Positions 8,058 through 16,846 of a DNA stretch of 64,000 bases are shown here, one piece after another (the first letter of the stretch is position 1; each line of letters opens with the position of its first letter). The DNA is from Achromobacter xylosoxidans (GTDB lineage: Bacteria > Pseudomonadota > Gammaproteobacteria > Burkholderiales > Burkholderiaceae_B), in assembly GCF_001457475.1 (NCBI RefSeq), contig NZ_LN831029.1, forward strand, positions 4,960,001 through 5,024,000. The letters are read 5' to 3'. The position numbers were made by a program, and so were the translations under genes. A model generated the notes under the pieces. It saw only the letters and a program-made list of their open reading frames with translations, was not told the DNA's origin and did not search any database.

Positions 8058-9248
8058 ATGCTGTCCTATCGCGTCCTGATCGTCGACGACCAGCTGTTGC
8101 AACGCGAGTACCTGAAGAACCTGTTCCTTCAGGCCGGCATTGCGCACGTGGAAACCGCCGAGAACGGCAGCCACGCCCTGCGCCTGCTGGAAAACCAGCA
8201 CTACGACCTGGTGCTGAGCGACCTGCTCATGCCCGAACTGGATGGCGTGCAATTGATCCAGCGCCTGTCCACCTACGAAGCGCCGCCGCTGCTGGCGGTG
8301 ATCAGCTCGTCGCCGAAGCGCCTGATCGCCGGCGCCAGCCTGGTGGCCAAGACACTGGGCATGCGGGTCATCGACCAATTGTCCAAGCCGGCGCAACCGC
8401 AGGCTATCATCGCCCTGGTGGCCAAGCTGAAAGCGGCGTCCCGCCTCAAGGCCGAGTCCCTGGTGTCGGGGCAGGTGTTCGACCGTGCCGCATTGCAACA
8501 TGCCCTGACCTCGGGCGAGATCCGCGCGTGGTTCCAGCCCAAGATGCGCATCGCCGACAGCGCCATCACCGCCGCCGAAGCGCTGGTGCGCTGGGTGCGC
8601 CCCGACGGCACCGTGTTGTTGCCAGGCCAGTTCCTGCCCGCGCTGATACTGGACGAGCTCGAAGACGACCTGCTATTGTCGATGCTCGCGCAGACGATCG
8701 CGGCGCAGCACGCCTGGCAACGGCATGACTTCCGGGTGGAAGTGTCCGTCAACCTGCCAACGCATCTGCTGCAGGATGCGGATCTGCCGGACCGCCTGTA
8801 CGACCACGTCATGCGCCTGGGCGGCAACCCGCAGGACATCTGCTTTGAACTGACCGAGGGCACGACCACGGATGCGATAAGCGACTATTACGCCGGTGCC
8901 TGCCGCCTGCGGATGAAGGGATTTGGCCTGGCCCAGGACGACTCCGGCCAGGGCTACAGTTCGGTGTTCAACCTGGTTTCGACCCCCTTCACCGAGCTGA
9001 AGATCGACCGTTCCCTGATCAGCCGCAGCGTCACCGATGACGGCGCCCAGGCCGCGGTCGAGAGCATTGTGTCGCTCGGCCGGCGCCTGGCATTGAACGT
9101 GGTCGCCGAGGGCGTCGAAACCTGGGAGCAACTGGCGCTGCTCAAGAAGATGCAGTGCGATACGGCCCAGGGATTCCTGATTTCGCGCGCCTTGACGCCG
9201 GAATTGCTGCTGGGATTCCTGAAACGGAATTCCGCTGTCTCGCGATGA
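8058..9248 (+). CDS. REC-EAL response regulator, RocR/PvrR-like
   Basis: A 396-residue cytoplasmic protein: a receiver (residues 5-120, phospho-acceptor D55 in LSDLLMPELDG, Lys in LSKPAQP) joined to a c-di-GMP phosphodiesterase EAL domain (about 140-390). EAL signature residues are present: E174-A-L in AAEALVRW, FELTEG, LKIDRSLI, VVAEGVET and CDTAQGFL. Loop 6 reads DDSGQGYSS instead of the usual DDFGTGYSS. GGAG lies 10 bases before the ATG. Its stop overlaps the start of the hybrid kinase. By analogy with Pseudomonas RocR and PvrR, it probably lowers c-di-GMP and opposes fimbrial expression; that role is inferred. Confidence 0.92.
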   Translation: MLSYRVLIVDDQLLQREYLKNLFLQAGIAHVETAENGSHALRLLENQHYDLVLSDLLMPELDGVQLIQRLSTYEAPPLLAVISSSPKRLIAGASLVAKTLGMRVIDQLSKPAQPQAIIALVAKLKAASRLKAESLVSGQVFDRAALQHALTSGEIRAWFQPKMRIADSAITAAEALVRWVRPDGTVLLPGQFLPALILDELEDDLLLSMLAQTIAAQHAWQRHDFRVEVSVNLPTHLLQDADLPDRLYDHVMRLGGNPQDICFELTEGTTTDAISDYYAGACRLRMKGFGLAQDDSGQGYSSVFNLVSTPFTELKIDRSLISRSVTDDGAQAAVESIVSLGRRLALNVVAEGVETWEQLALLKKMQCDTAQGFLISRALTPELLLGFLKRNSAVSR

Positions 9249-12200
9249 TGCGCGCCAGGCCCCGCCATACGCACCTCGCGTCCATCGGCGACCTTGCCCG
9301 GGTTTCGCTGCGCATGCAGCTGCTGTTCATCGTGACGCTGATCATTGCGATTATCATGCTGGTGATGTGTTACTGGGTCGTGAATAGCCTGATCAACCAT
9401 GCCACCAACGAAGCACGCTCGCACTTCCAGCACCTGATCCTCAATCTGCATGGCCAGGAATCGCTGATTGCGCGCGCCACCAGGAACGATGCAGTGCGCC
9501 AGGGCCTGGCAATGACGCAAGGCGGCCCGGCCTCGTTCGAACTGATCGACAGCGACGCCACGACCAACACTTACGAGGGCCAGTACGAAAGCCTGGCCAT
9601 GCCATACATCGTCAAGGTCGGCCGCAGCGACACGCCGGGCGGCAACGACTACAGCCGCCGCCTGCAGACAGTGGCGGCGGGACTTTCCAGCCTTTACGGC
9701 ACCTACCGCAGCAGCTGGCAGCAACCCGGCATGCAGGCGTTCCTGCTGGACCTGAACAGCCAGGTCAGCATATCCGTGCCCTGCTCCGAGGATTCAATGA
9801 CCGATGACGTGCATCGCTGGTGGCGTTGCCCGCTGTCGGCGAACCGCGTGCGCGAGCTCATCTATACGCAGACCCCGCGCACCAGTCCGGGCGGGGAAAA
9901 GTGGATCAGCGTCAACCTGCCCGGTAGCGGCGCGGGCCGGATAGGCTATGTGGTGTACAGCCCCATCACGCTGCCGGACGCCGCCTGGCTGCCCGACACA
10001 CCCAAGCGCGACCTGGTGTTGGCGACGTTCATCGAGATGCAGGACGTATATTCCGGCGACCCGACCTACGGCCGGGTGTACTTCCAGCATCTGAGCACGG
10101 CGTCGGCCGGATCCCACTCGCCGGTTCTTCCACACGAGCCCGGCGCATTGGAGGAGGTGAAAAGCGACGTGGACTTCAGGGTGGATGGCGCGCACATCCA
10201 CACTTGGTGCGAGGATGGCTGGCACGCGACCTATCTGGTGCCTTACGCCCAGTTTTTCCAGACCGCCCGCTGGCAATTTATATCGTTCGTCGCTCTTATG
10301 CTGTTGTGCTCGGGCGGTAGCGTGGCGCTGTACCGACGGCACCGCAACCTGATCGTGCGCCCCGCGCAAGCCAGCCACGAACGCGTGGTCGAAAGCGAAT
10401 CCTTCAATCGCGCCGTGATCGCGGCCGCCCGCGTTGCCGTCTGCGCGCTGCGCGTCTCCGACCACCAGATCGTGGCCAAGAACCATCTGGCGGATGAATG
10501 GCTGGGAGACGTGGAGATCGTCAAACAGCTGACCTTCTCCGCCGACGGCGCCGCGGTGCCCGGCGACATCGAGATCAATGGCCGGCACCTGAGTTTCAGC
10601 GCGGCGCGCGTGACTTACCAGGGCGAGGAGATCGTACTGGCCACCTTCAGCGACATCACGGACCACAAGCGCGCGCAGGCCGCACTGGCGCAAGCCAAGC
10701 GCGCCGCCGATGACGCCAACGCCGGCAAGACGGTTTTCCTGGCCACCATGAGCCACGAGATCCGCACACCGCTCTACGGCACGCTGGGTACGGTTGAACT
10801 ATTGGGCCTGACGCCCTTGACCAATTTGCAGCGCGGCTATCTGCGCACCATCCAGACCTCGTCGGCAGGCTTGCTCAACGTCATCAACGACATCCTCGAT
10901 GTGTCCAAGATCGAGTCGCGCCAGATGACGCTCAAGGACCACCGGTTCGATCCGGCTGCGCTCACGGAAGAAGCGCTGCAATCTTACGCCGCCACCGCGG
11001 ACGCCAAGGGCCTGCAGTTCTTCTCCACCATCGCCACCGATGTGCCGGTGTATGCCCATGGCGATGCCTTGCGTATCAAGCAGGTGCTGAACAACCTGAT
11101 CAGCAACGCCATCAAGTTCACCGAGGCGGGCTGGGTGCGGATAGACCTGACGGTGGTCGGCGGCGGCGACGGCCTGTCGGTGCTGGAGTGGCGCGTCGCC
11201 GACACCGGCCTGGGGATATCCGCCGACCAGCAGCCGCTGCTGTTCCAGCCTTTCTACCAGGCGTATGGGCCGGGCCATTCCATTCCTGGAACCGGACTGG
11301 GGCTGTATATCTGCCACAGCCTGAGCCAGTTGATGCAGGGCGACATCACGCTGGACAGCAGTCCTGGCCGTGGCAGCACGTTCATCTTCCGGCTGCCGCT
11401 GCGCGTCACGGCCGACTCGGCGCGCCTGGCGGGCAACGGCGAAATAGCGCCGGCGCCGCCGGTATGGGTGCGGGCCCCGGTTGCGGACCTGGCGCAGGAT
11501 ACCTGCGCGTGGCTGACCCTGGCCGGCGCCACCGCGCGTCCGAGCCATGGCGGCAGCGCGCCCGCCAAGCGCGAAGGCATCCTGGTGGAACTGCTGCCGG
11601 AACGGCTGCCGCCGATCGAATGGACCGGGCCGCGGGTATCGTGCATTCCCGATGGCCCAGACAAGCCGCAATGGAGCCTGTCCGAGATCCACGTGACCAG
11701 CCACCTGCGGCAAAGCATCGTCGAAGCGGTCGCGCTGGCGCAGCGCGGCCGGCCAGCTCCCACCGAGGAATCGGCCGACACGCCGGACGCGGGCGAGGCA
11801 TTGGCGCCGGAGTATCGCCCCGACGCGGGTCTGCGACGGCTGGGCCTGCGCGTGCTGGTGGCCGAGGACAACCCGGTCAATCGCACCCTGCTCGTGCGCC
11901 AGCTGGAGGAGCTGGGCTGCGAGGTCACCCTTTGCGTCGACGGCGTGGAAACCCTGGCGCGCTGGAACGGCGATGAATTCGATGTGCTCATCACCGACAT
12001 GAACATGCCGCTGATGAACGGCTACGAACTGGTGCGCACGCTGCGCGCCCGCCACACCAAGGCGCCGATCATCGGCCTGACGGCCGACGCGCTGCAGACG
12101 CAACGCGATGCCGGCTTCGCCGCGGGGTTGAACGCCTGGGTGGTCAAGCCGGTGGACCTGCGAACGCTGCACGACGCGCTAAGTACCGCCTGCGCGAGAA

Positions 12201-12523
12201 TCATAAGCGCCAAGTTCGCTGGCCCGCCTCCTCCAAACCGCCCCAAGGAGTTCTACGACAGCCAACTGCGCGCGGCGTTCAACACCACCATGCGCGAGGA
12301 CATGGCCGCGATGCGGACGGCGCTGGCGGCGCGCGACGCGGCAGCGATCGTCTCGACCCTGCACCGCATACGGGGATCCCTGGTGGTGATGAACGCCGAG
12401 GAAATCGCCCGGTTCTGCGGCGTGCTGGAACAGAAGATCACTGAAGAAGGATTGACCTCGGTCCTGGAAAACGCCGTCAAGAGTACGCTCTCGCAATTGG
12501 CCGAACAGTTCAAGGAGCTATAG
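9245..12523 (+). CDS. hybrid (unorthodox) sensor kinase, RcsC/BvgS-like
   Basis: A 1092-residue membrane kinase. First membrane segment about 24-46; a periplasmic sensor of about 295 residues that is not a recognisable Venus-flytrap domain; second membrane segment about 343-362. Then a PAS-like linker, HisKA with H504 in FLATMSHEIRTPL, and HATPase (N621 in ISNAIKFTE; GTGLGL). A degenerate receiver-like segment (about 740-830) follows, then a receiver with D918 in VLITDMNMPLMNG and an HPt domain with H1040 in LHRIRGSLVVM. This supports a His-Asp-His-Asp relay ending on the RcsB-like protein downstream. The start at 9245 is chosen because it overlaps the REC-EAL stop (ATGA); an upstream in-frame ATG at 9155 lies inside that gene. 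Confidence 0.92.
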   Translation: MMRARPRHTHLASIGDLARVSLRMQLLFIVTLIIAIIMLVMCYWVVNSLINHATNEARSHFQHLILNLHGQESLIARATRNDAVRQGLAMTQGGPASFELIDSDATTNTYEGQYESLAMPYIVKVGRSDTPGGNDYSRRLQTVAAGLSSLYGTYRSSWQQPGMQAFLLDLNSQVSISVPCSEDSMTDDVHRWWRCPLSANRVRELIYTQTPRTSPGGEKWISVNLPGSGAGRIGYVVYSPITLPDAAWLPDTPKRDLVLATFIEMQDVYSGDPTYGRVYFQHLSTASAGSHSPVLPHEPGALEEVKSDVDFRVDGAHIHTWCEDGWHATYLVPYAQFFQTARWQFISFVALMLLCSGGSVALYRRHRNLIVRPAQASHERVVESESFNRAVIAAARVAVCALRVSDHQIVAKNHLADEWLGDVEIVKQLTFSADGAAVPGDIEINGRHLSFSAARVTYQGEEIVLATFSDITDHKRAQAALAQAKRAADDANAGKTVFLATMSHEIRTPLYGTLGTVELLGLTPLTNLQRGYLRTIQTSSAGLLNVINDILDVSKIESRQMTLKDHRFDPAALTEEALQSYAATADAKGLQFFSTIATDVPVYAHGDALRIKQVLNNLISNAIKFTEAGWVRIDLTVVGGGDGLSVLEWRVADTGLGISADQQPLLFQPFYQAYGPGHSIPGTGLGLYICHSLSQLMQGDITLDSSPGRGSTFIFRLPLRVTADSARLAGNGEIAPAPPVWVRAPVADLAQDTCAWLTLAGATARPSHGGSAPAKREGILVELLPERLPPIEWTGPRVSCIPDGPDKPQWSLSEIHVTSHLRQSIVEAVALAQRGRPAPTEESADTPDAGEALAPEYRPDAGLRRLGLRVLVAEDNPVNRTLLVRQLEELGCEVTLCVDGVETLARWNGDEFDVLITDMNMPLMNGYELVRTLRARHTKAPIIGLTADALQTQRDAGFAAGLNAWVVKPVDLRTLHDALSTACARIISAKFAGPPPPNRPKEFYDSQLRAAFNTTMREDMAAMRTALAARDAAAIVSTLHRIRGSLVVMNAEEIARFCGVLEQKITEEGLTSVLENAVKSTLSQLAEQFKEL

Positions 12524-12587
12524 CCCGGCACTTTTCCAAACAGACCCAGGCCACCTCGCTAGAAGCGTCAAACAAGGAACGAGAAAC

Positions 12588-13232
12588 ATGACACGAATCC
12601 TGCTGGCCGACGATCACCAAGTCGTGATCCTGGGCGTGCGCAACGTCCTCGAAGGCGTCGCCCGTTACCACATCGTCGGAGAGGCCCTCAACGCCGCCGA
12701 ACTGATCCGCAAGGCGCGCGAGCTGGCGCCGGACATCATCATCACCGACTACAACATGCCGTCCGAGGATGGCTACGGCGATGGCCTGGCGCTGGTGCAA
12801 TACCTGCGCCGCAACTTCCCTCGGGTGCGGATCCTTATCCATACCATGATCTCTTCGCCGGTGATCGTCGCCAGCCTGTACGAGGAAGGCGTCAGCGGAG
12901 TGCTGTTCAAGAGCGGCGACCTGGCCGAGATGCTGACCGCGCTCGGCACGCTGGAAAACAACCAGATCTACCGCGGCGCGCCGCAGGCCCCGGCCGCCAA
13001 CCATCCAGGCGGCTCGCACGATGCGGCGGCTCGGATCGCGCGGCTGTCGCCCAAGGAACTGGAGGTGCTGCGGCATTTCCTTTCCGGCACCTCGGTGGGC
13101 GACATCGCGCGCGTCATGAATCGCAGCGTCAAGACGGTCAGCACCCACAAGATCGCGGCGATGCGCAAGCTGGACGTGGAAACGGACCACGAACTGGTCA
13201 TGTTCGGCGTCAATCACGATCTTTTCAAGTAA
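12588..13232 (+). CDS. RcsB-like NarL/FixJ response regulator
   Basis: A 214-residue response regulator. The receiver has D54 in IITDYNMPSEDGYGDG, an extended loop very like that of RcsB, and Lys in LFKSGDL. A LuxR-type helix-turn-helix occupies about 147-205 (LSPKELEVLRHFLSG, then VMNRSVKTVSTHKIAAMRKL). AAGGAACGAG precedes the ATG. It lies 64 bp after the hybrid kinase and is its obvious phosphorelay target. It probably binds the 14-bp dyads at 7871, 7922 and 14413, linking the kinase to the REC-EAL gene and to the six-gene fimbrial operon; that is inference from motif placement. Confidence 0.92.
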   Translation: MTRILLADDHQVVILGVRNVLEGVARYHIVGEALNAAELIRKARELAPDIIITDYNMPSEDGYGDGLALVQYLRRNFPRVRILIHTMISSPVIVASLYEEGVSGVLFKSGDLAEMLTALGTLENNQIYRGAPQAPAANHPGGSHDAAARIARLSPKELEVLRHFLSGTSVGDIARVMNRSVKTVSTHKIAAMRKLDVETDHELVMFGVNHDLFK

Positions 13233-13287
13233 TGGCCGCGCCAGCGTCCCGCGATGGGCGCGCCGGCATCATGATGGAGCCCTCACC

Positions 13288-14373
13288 ATGACGCACCGCT
13301 TTCCCCGCCGCCTGCTCATCGTTCTGGCGATCACCGGCCTGGCGGCGTCGCTGTGCCCCGAGGCGACGCTCGCGGCCGCGCCGGTCAAGCTCACGGTCAT
13401 GGCCTATGGCGTGGACGCGTTCGACGAAAAATACCTGCGGACGGTGATCCGGCCGTTCGAAGCGGCACATCCGGACATCGAGGTCGGCTACTACGCGGTG
13501 CGCGATTCACGCAATGCGTTGGCGGTGCTGCGGGCGCAGCGGGCCGCGCCGCGCATCGACATCGTGATCCTGGACCCGCCCAACGCGCGCCTGGCGCAGG
13601 CGGAGCGCCTGATCGAGCCGATGGACCCCAAGCGCATTCCCAATGCCGCGGACCTGGGCAAGATGGGCCGCGAGCTCGGATTCTGGGCGCTGCCGGCCAT
13701 GTACGACTCCATGACGCTGGTGTACGCCAAGTCTGCCTTTGCCCATCCCCCCCGGAGCTGGCGCGAGATGTGGGATCCGAAGTACCAGGGCAAGGTGGCC
13801 GTAGCCACCAATCCGAACGTCAACGGCAGCATGATTGCGCTGACCTTTCTCGCCAATCGCCTGGCCGGGGCCGCCGACGGTCTGGGCAGCTTCGATCCCG
13901 GCTTCGACTATCTGGAGAAAATCACCGCCAACATCCTGACCTGGAACCCGCGCCCCAACCAGTACTGGCTGGTATCCCAGAAGCGCGCCCTGTTGGCGGT
14001 TGGCTGGAACTCGCGCAGCCAGAGCCAGATGGACGCGCTGGACGGCTATGCGACAACGGTGCCCAGCGAGGGCACTGTCGCCGTGCCCATCCTGATCGCC
14101 CGGGTCGCGGACCGCCCCAATGGCGAGGCAGCGCAGGCGTTCATCAATTATTCGCTCGGCCCGCGGGCGCAACAGGCCTTTTCCGAGGCGATGTACTACG
14201 CGCCGTCCAACCAGAAGGCCAAGATCAGCGAAGCGGCGCGCGCCAGGATTCCGTTGCTCTCACCCGACATCGCCGCCAGGCTGGTCCCGGTGGACTGGGC
14301 GGGACTGACGGCTGAACACTTTGCGGCGATGCGCGCGGCGTGGCTGACGCGCATCATGAAGCCGGCGCCGTAG
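13288..14373 (+). CDS. orphan extracellular solute-binding protein
   Basis: A 361-residue periplasmic binding protein of the iron/polyamine (PotD/AfuA-like) fold. A signal peptide runs to about residue 30 (ATLAAAP), then KLTVMAYGVDAFDEKYLRTV. Family features include WREMWDPKYQGKVAVATNPN and SQKRALLAVGWN. No permease or ATPase gene is adjacent. It sits 55 bp after the RcsB-like regulator, so it may share transcription with the kinase block. It may serve as a ligand-presenting partner of the kinase's periplasmic domain, as TorT does for TorS. A scavenged transport protein is the alternative. Confidence 0.85.
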   Translation: MTHRFPRRLLIVLAITGLAASLCPEATLAAAPVKLTVMAYGVDAFDEKYLRTVIRPFEAAHPDIEVGYYAVRDSRNALAVLRAQRAAPRIDIVILDPPNARLAQAERLIEPMDPKRIPNAADLGKMGRELGFWALPAMYDSMTLVYAKSAFAHPPRSWREMWDPKYQGKVAVATNPNVNGSMIALTFLANRLAGAADGLGSFDPGFDYLEKITANILTWNPRPNQYWLVSQKRALLAVGWNSRSQSQMDALDGYATTVPSEGTVAVPILIARVADRPNGEAAQAFINYSLGPRAQQAFSEAMYYAPSNQKAKISEAARARIPLLSPDIAARLVPVDWAGLTAEHFAAMRAAWLTRIMKPAP

Positions 14374-14412
14374 CGAGGCGGCCGAAGCGTCCCTGTATTC
14401 CGGCTCGCACTA

Positions 14413-14426
14413 CCGGAATTGTCTGA
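14413..14426 (+). promoter_or_regulatory. RcsB-box-like dyad, copy C
   Basis: CCGGAATTGTCTGA, 120 bp before the first gene of the six-gene fimbrial operon. It matches 12 of 14 positions in copy B (7922-7935) and 11 in copy A. Its left half is also the right arm of an inverted repeat ATTCCGG (14397-14403)/CCGGAAT (14413-14419), which may double as a terminator hairpin for the binding-protein gene. Confidence 0.5.
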
Positions 14427-14545
14427 TGGTGCGGTGCGGCAGCGGATTGGTACCTTAGTTTCCGTGGTGATTTCGTCCGATTTTTCGTGGCAGGAACGAC
14501 ACCACAGAACCTCCGCTCCGCTATCACTTTGGCTTTCAGACAACC

Positions 14546-15283
14546 ATGAAACACCACTCCAGCAAGCTCCTCGCCGCCCTCCTGGCCTGCGCCGCCTCCA
14601 CCAGCGCTCTGGCCCAGAACGCCCCCGCCGCCGCGCCCAGCTTCAAGATTAATGTCACCGGCACGATTACCCCGGGCAGCTGCACGCCGGCGTCCGGCGA
14701 CCTGACGTTCGACATGAAGAGCATCAACCCGAAGTCGCTGAACAACGACAAGGTCACCATGCTGAGCGGCATCACCAACAAGATCAGGATCACCTGCACC
14801 GCGGACACCGCGATCGCGCTGAACGTGACCGGCTATACCAAGGCATCGAAGGCCTACGGCGCCAGCATGGACAACCACCCGGCCGGCACCTCTACTTACG
14901 AAGACTCGCTGTATGACCTGGTCAACCCGGCCGACGGCAACAGCCGCGTCGGCGTATACGCCATGCAGTTCCGCAACTTCGTGTACACCGGCGGCGGCAC
15001 GGGCGCTGTCGCTTCCAAGGCCGAGATCATCAAGAGCGACGACAAGAACTCGTGGAGCAACAACACCTCCAGCCCGAACGGTTGGAACACCGCGCAGCTC
15101 AAGAAGGACGGCAGCAATTACGTGTCATTCGCCGACCCCAAGGCCAATACCACGCCGGTGCTGGCCAGCACCTTCGAAGGCGAGTTGATGCTGGCGCCGC
15201 TCATCCTGGCCAAGAAAGACCTGAAGCTGACTGGCGACCTCAAGTTCGAAGGCGGCGCGACCATCACGCTGAACTACCTCTGA
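14546..15283 (+). CDS. DUF1120-type fimbrial subunit 1
   Basis: A 245-residue pilin, first of four related subunits. Signal peptide cleaved at ALAQ, then FKINVTGTITPGSCTP with the first Cys and RITCTAD with the second, and a C-terminal ATITLNYL strand suited to chaperone pairing. It closely resembles the next gene in its first 60 residues (shared APAAAP, PGSCTP and FDMK..INP motifs), so the two arose by tandem duplication. It heads an operon of four subunits, chaperone and usher. With the highest-expression position it may be the main shaft subunit. Confidence 0.88.
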   Translation: MKHHSSKLLAALLACAASTSALAQNAPAAAPSFKINVTGTITPGSCTPASGDLTFDMKSINPKSLNNDKVTMLSGITNKIRITCTADTAIALNVTGYTKASKAYGASMDNHPAGTSTYEDSLYDLVNPADGNSRVGVYAMQFRNFVYTGGGTGAVASKAEIIKSDDKNSWSNNTSSPNGWNTAQLKKDGSNYVSFADPKANTTPVLASTFEGELMLAPLILAKKDLKLTGDLKFEGGATITLNYL

Positions 15284-15329
15284 TCCACGCGTCGGGCGTG
15301 ACGCACGCTTCGATATACCGAGAGCAAGA

Positions 15330-16082
15330 ATGAAACACTTCCAAATCCGCAAGATCCTGTTCGCGGTGCTGGCCTGCGCCGGCTTCGCGACGGCATCGGC
15401 GCAGAACGCCCCGGCCGCGGCGCCCGCGCCGTCGACGCTGAACGTCGCCGTCGGCGGCGTCATCTCCCCGGGAAGCTGCACCCCGACCTCCGGCGCGATC
15501 TCCTTCGACATGAAGAAGATCAACCCCGCTTCGCTCAAGGAAAAGGTCGAGACCCCCTTGGCACCTATCGTTCAGCAGCTGTCCATCAAGTGCGACGGCG
15601 GCGATGCCGCGGTCGCCCTGTCCGTTGCCGGCACGGTCAAGGCACCGACGCCTTCGGACACCGCACTCGACCACAAGGCCACTGGCATCCAGGCTGAAGC
15701 CAAGAAGGGCTATATCTATGACCTGGTGGACGCGGCGACTTCGACCACGCGCATCGGACGCTACGTGTTCCAGTTCCGCAACTTCCAGTACACCACCGCC
15801 GCAGCCAACGGCAAGCAGGCCAGAGCGCTGGTCGTGACCAGCAGCGACCGGGCCGCATGGGCCAGTGCCGCGGACACCGCCGCGAATGCCGCGCAACTGA
15901 AGTCGGACGGCACGACGTTCGTGACCTTCGCAGATCCCGCCACGCCCACCGTGCCGGTCTCGGCATCCCTGTTCAACGGCGACATCGTGATCGGCGCCGC
16001 CATCCAGCCGAAGTCCGAACTGACGATCAACAACGATTTGACGTTCCGCGGCGAGACCACCATCACGCTCAGCTACCTGTGA
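15330..16082 (+). CDS. DUF1120-type fimbrial subunit 2
   Basis: A 250-residue paralogue of the preceding pilin, 46 bp downstream. Signal peptide ends at ATASAQ. The core motifs are GVISPGSCTPTSG, SIKCDGG and the terminal TTITLSYL. The RFVFQFRNF-like stretch (here YVFQFRNFQY) is shared with subunit 1. A weak AGAGCAAG Shine-Dalgarno sequence precedes the ATG. Probably a shaft or adaptor subunit assembled through the same chaperone-usher pair. Confidence 0.88.
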   Translation: MKHFQIRKILFAVLACAGFATASAQNAPAAAPAPSTLNVAVGGVISPGSCTPTSGAISFDMKKINPASLKEKVETPLAPIVQQLSIKCDGGDAAVALSVAGTVKAPTPSDTALDHKATGIQAEAKKGYIYDLVDAATSTTRIGRYVFQFRNFQYTTAAANGKQARALVVTSSDRAAWASAADTAANAAQLKSDGTTFVTFADPATPTVPVSASLFNGDIVIGAAIQPKSELTINNDLTFRGETTITLSYL

Positions 16083-16136
16083 TCCACGTGCCAGCCGGCG
16101 CGCACGCCGCGCCGGCTGGCCGATGGCCAAAACACG

Positions 16137-16808
16137 ATGAAACTCCGATATCTCCTGGCCTGCGCCTTCGCGGCCCTGCCTCTGGTCGCCCTGGCACAGA
16201 GCACTCCCCTGAACGTCGCCGTACAGGGTTCGATAAGGCCCGGGGCGTGCACCTTCCAGATTTCCGACCAGGGCACCTTCAACTACGGCAAGGTGAAGCT
16301 GAAGGATCTGAACAAGGATACCTACACGCAGTTGCCCGTCATCGACCGAGAGCTCCGGATTTCCTGCGAGTCATTGACCAAAGTCGCGCTGACCGTCAGT
16401 GACAGCAATCCCGGCCTGGTGGCGTTCAAGGAAGACATGGTGTTCTTCGGCGGGCGTGGCAAGAGCTGGTCGCCCGCCCGGCAATATGGTCTGCGCAATG
16501 ACGCAGGACGCAGCATCGGCTCCTGGGCGCTGCAGTTGGTGCCAGGCTTCAAGGTGGACCAGCAGGATACGCAGTCCATTTACAGCGGCGACGGCGGCAA
16601 GTCCTGGAATCCCTCTGTCGGTAACTTCTTCCATGACGACGGCAGCCTCGAAACCTGGAGCATGCCGGGGCCGCGCGAACCCGCCTTCGGCCGTGAGTTC
16701 GTGGGTACCGTACGCATCCAGGTGGCCCTGGACCGCAGCGCACAACTGGGCGTGGCGACCGAGGTGCCGTTCACCGGCGGCGCGGTCATGACGCTCGTCT
16801 ATCTCTAG
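16137..16808 (+). CDS. DUF1120-type fimbrial subunit 3
   Basis: A 223-residue subunit more divergent than the first two. Signal peptide (LRYLLACAFAALPLVALA), then LNVAVQGSIRPGACTFQISD, a second Cys in LRISCESLTK, and the C-terminal strand AVMTLVYL. Same spacing of the Cys pair as its neighbours. Its position third in the operon suggests a minor or adaptor subunit. Confidence 0.87.
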   Translation: MKLRYLLACAFAALPLVALAQSTPLNVAVQGSIRPGACTFQISDQGTFNYGKVKLKDLNKDTYTQLPVIDRELRISCESLTKVALTVSDSNPGLVAFKEDMVFFGGRGKSWSPARQYGLRNDAGRSIGSWALQLVPGFKVDQQDTQSIYSGDGGKSWNPSVGNFFHDDGSLETWSMPGPREPAFGREFVGTVRIQVALDRSAQLGVATEVPFTGGAVMTLVYL

Positions 16809-16846
16809 CGGCCGCTGCCGCCTCGCGCCGGGAGCTCCGGCTGATC

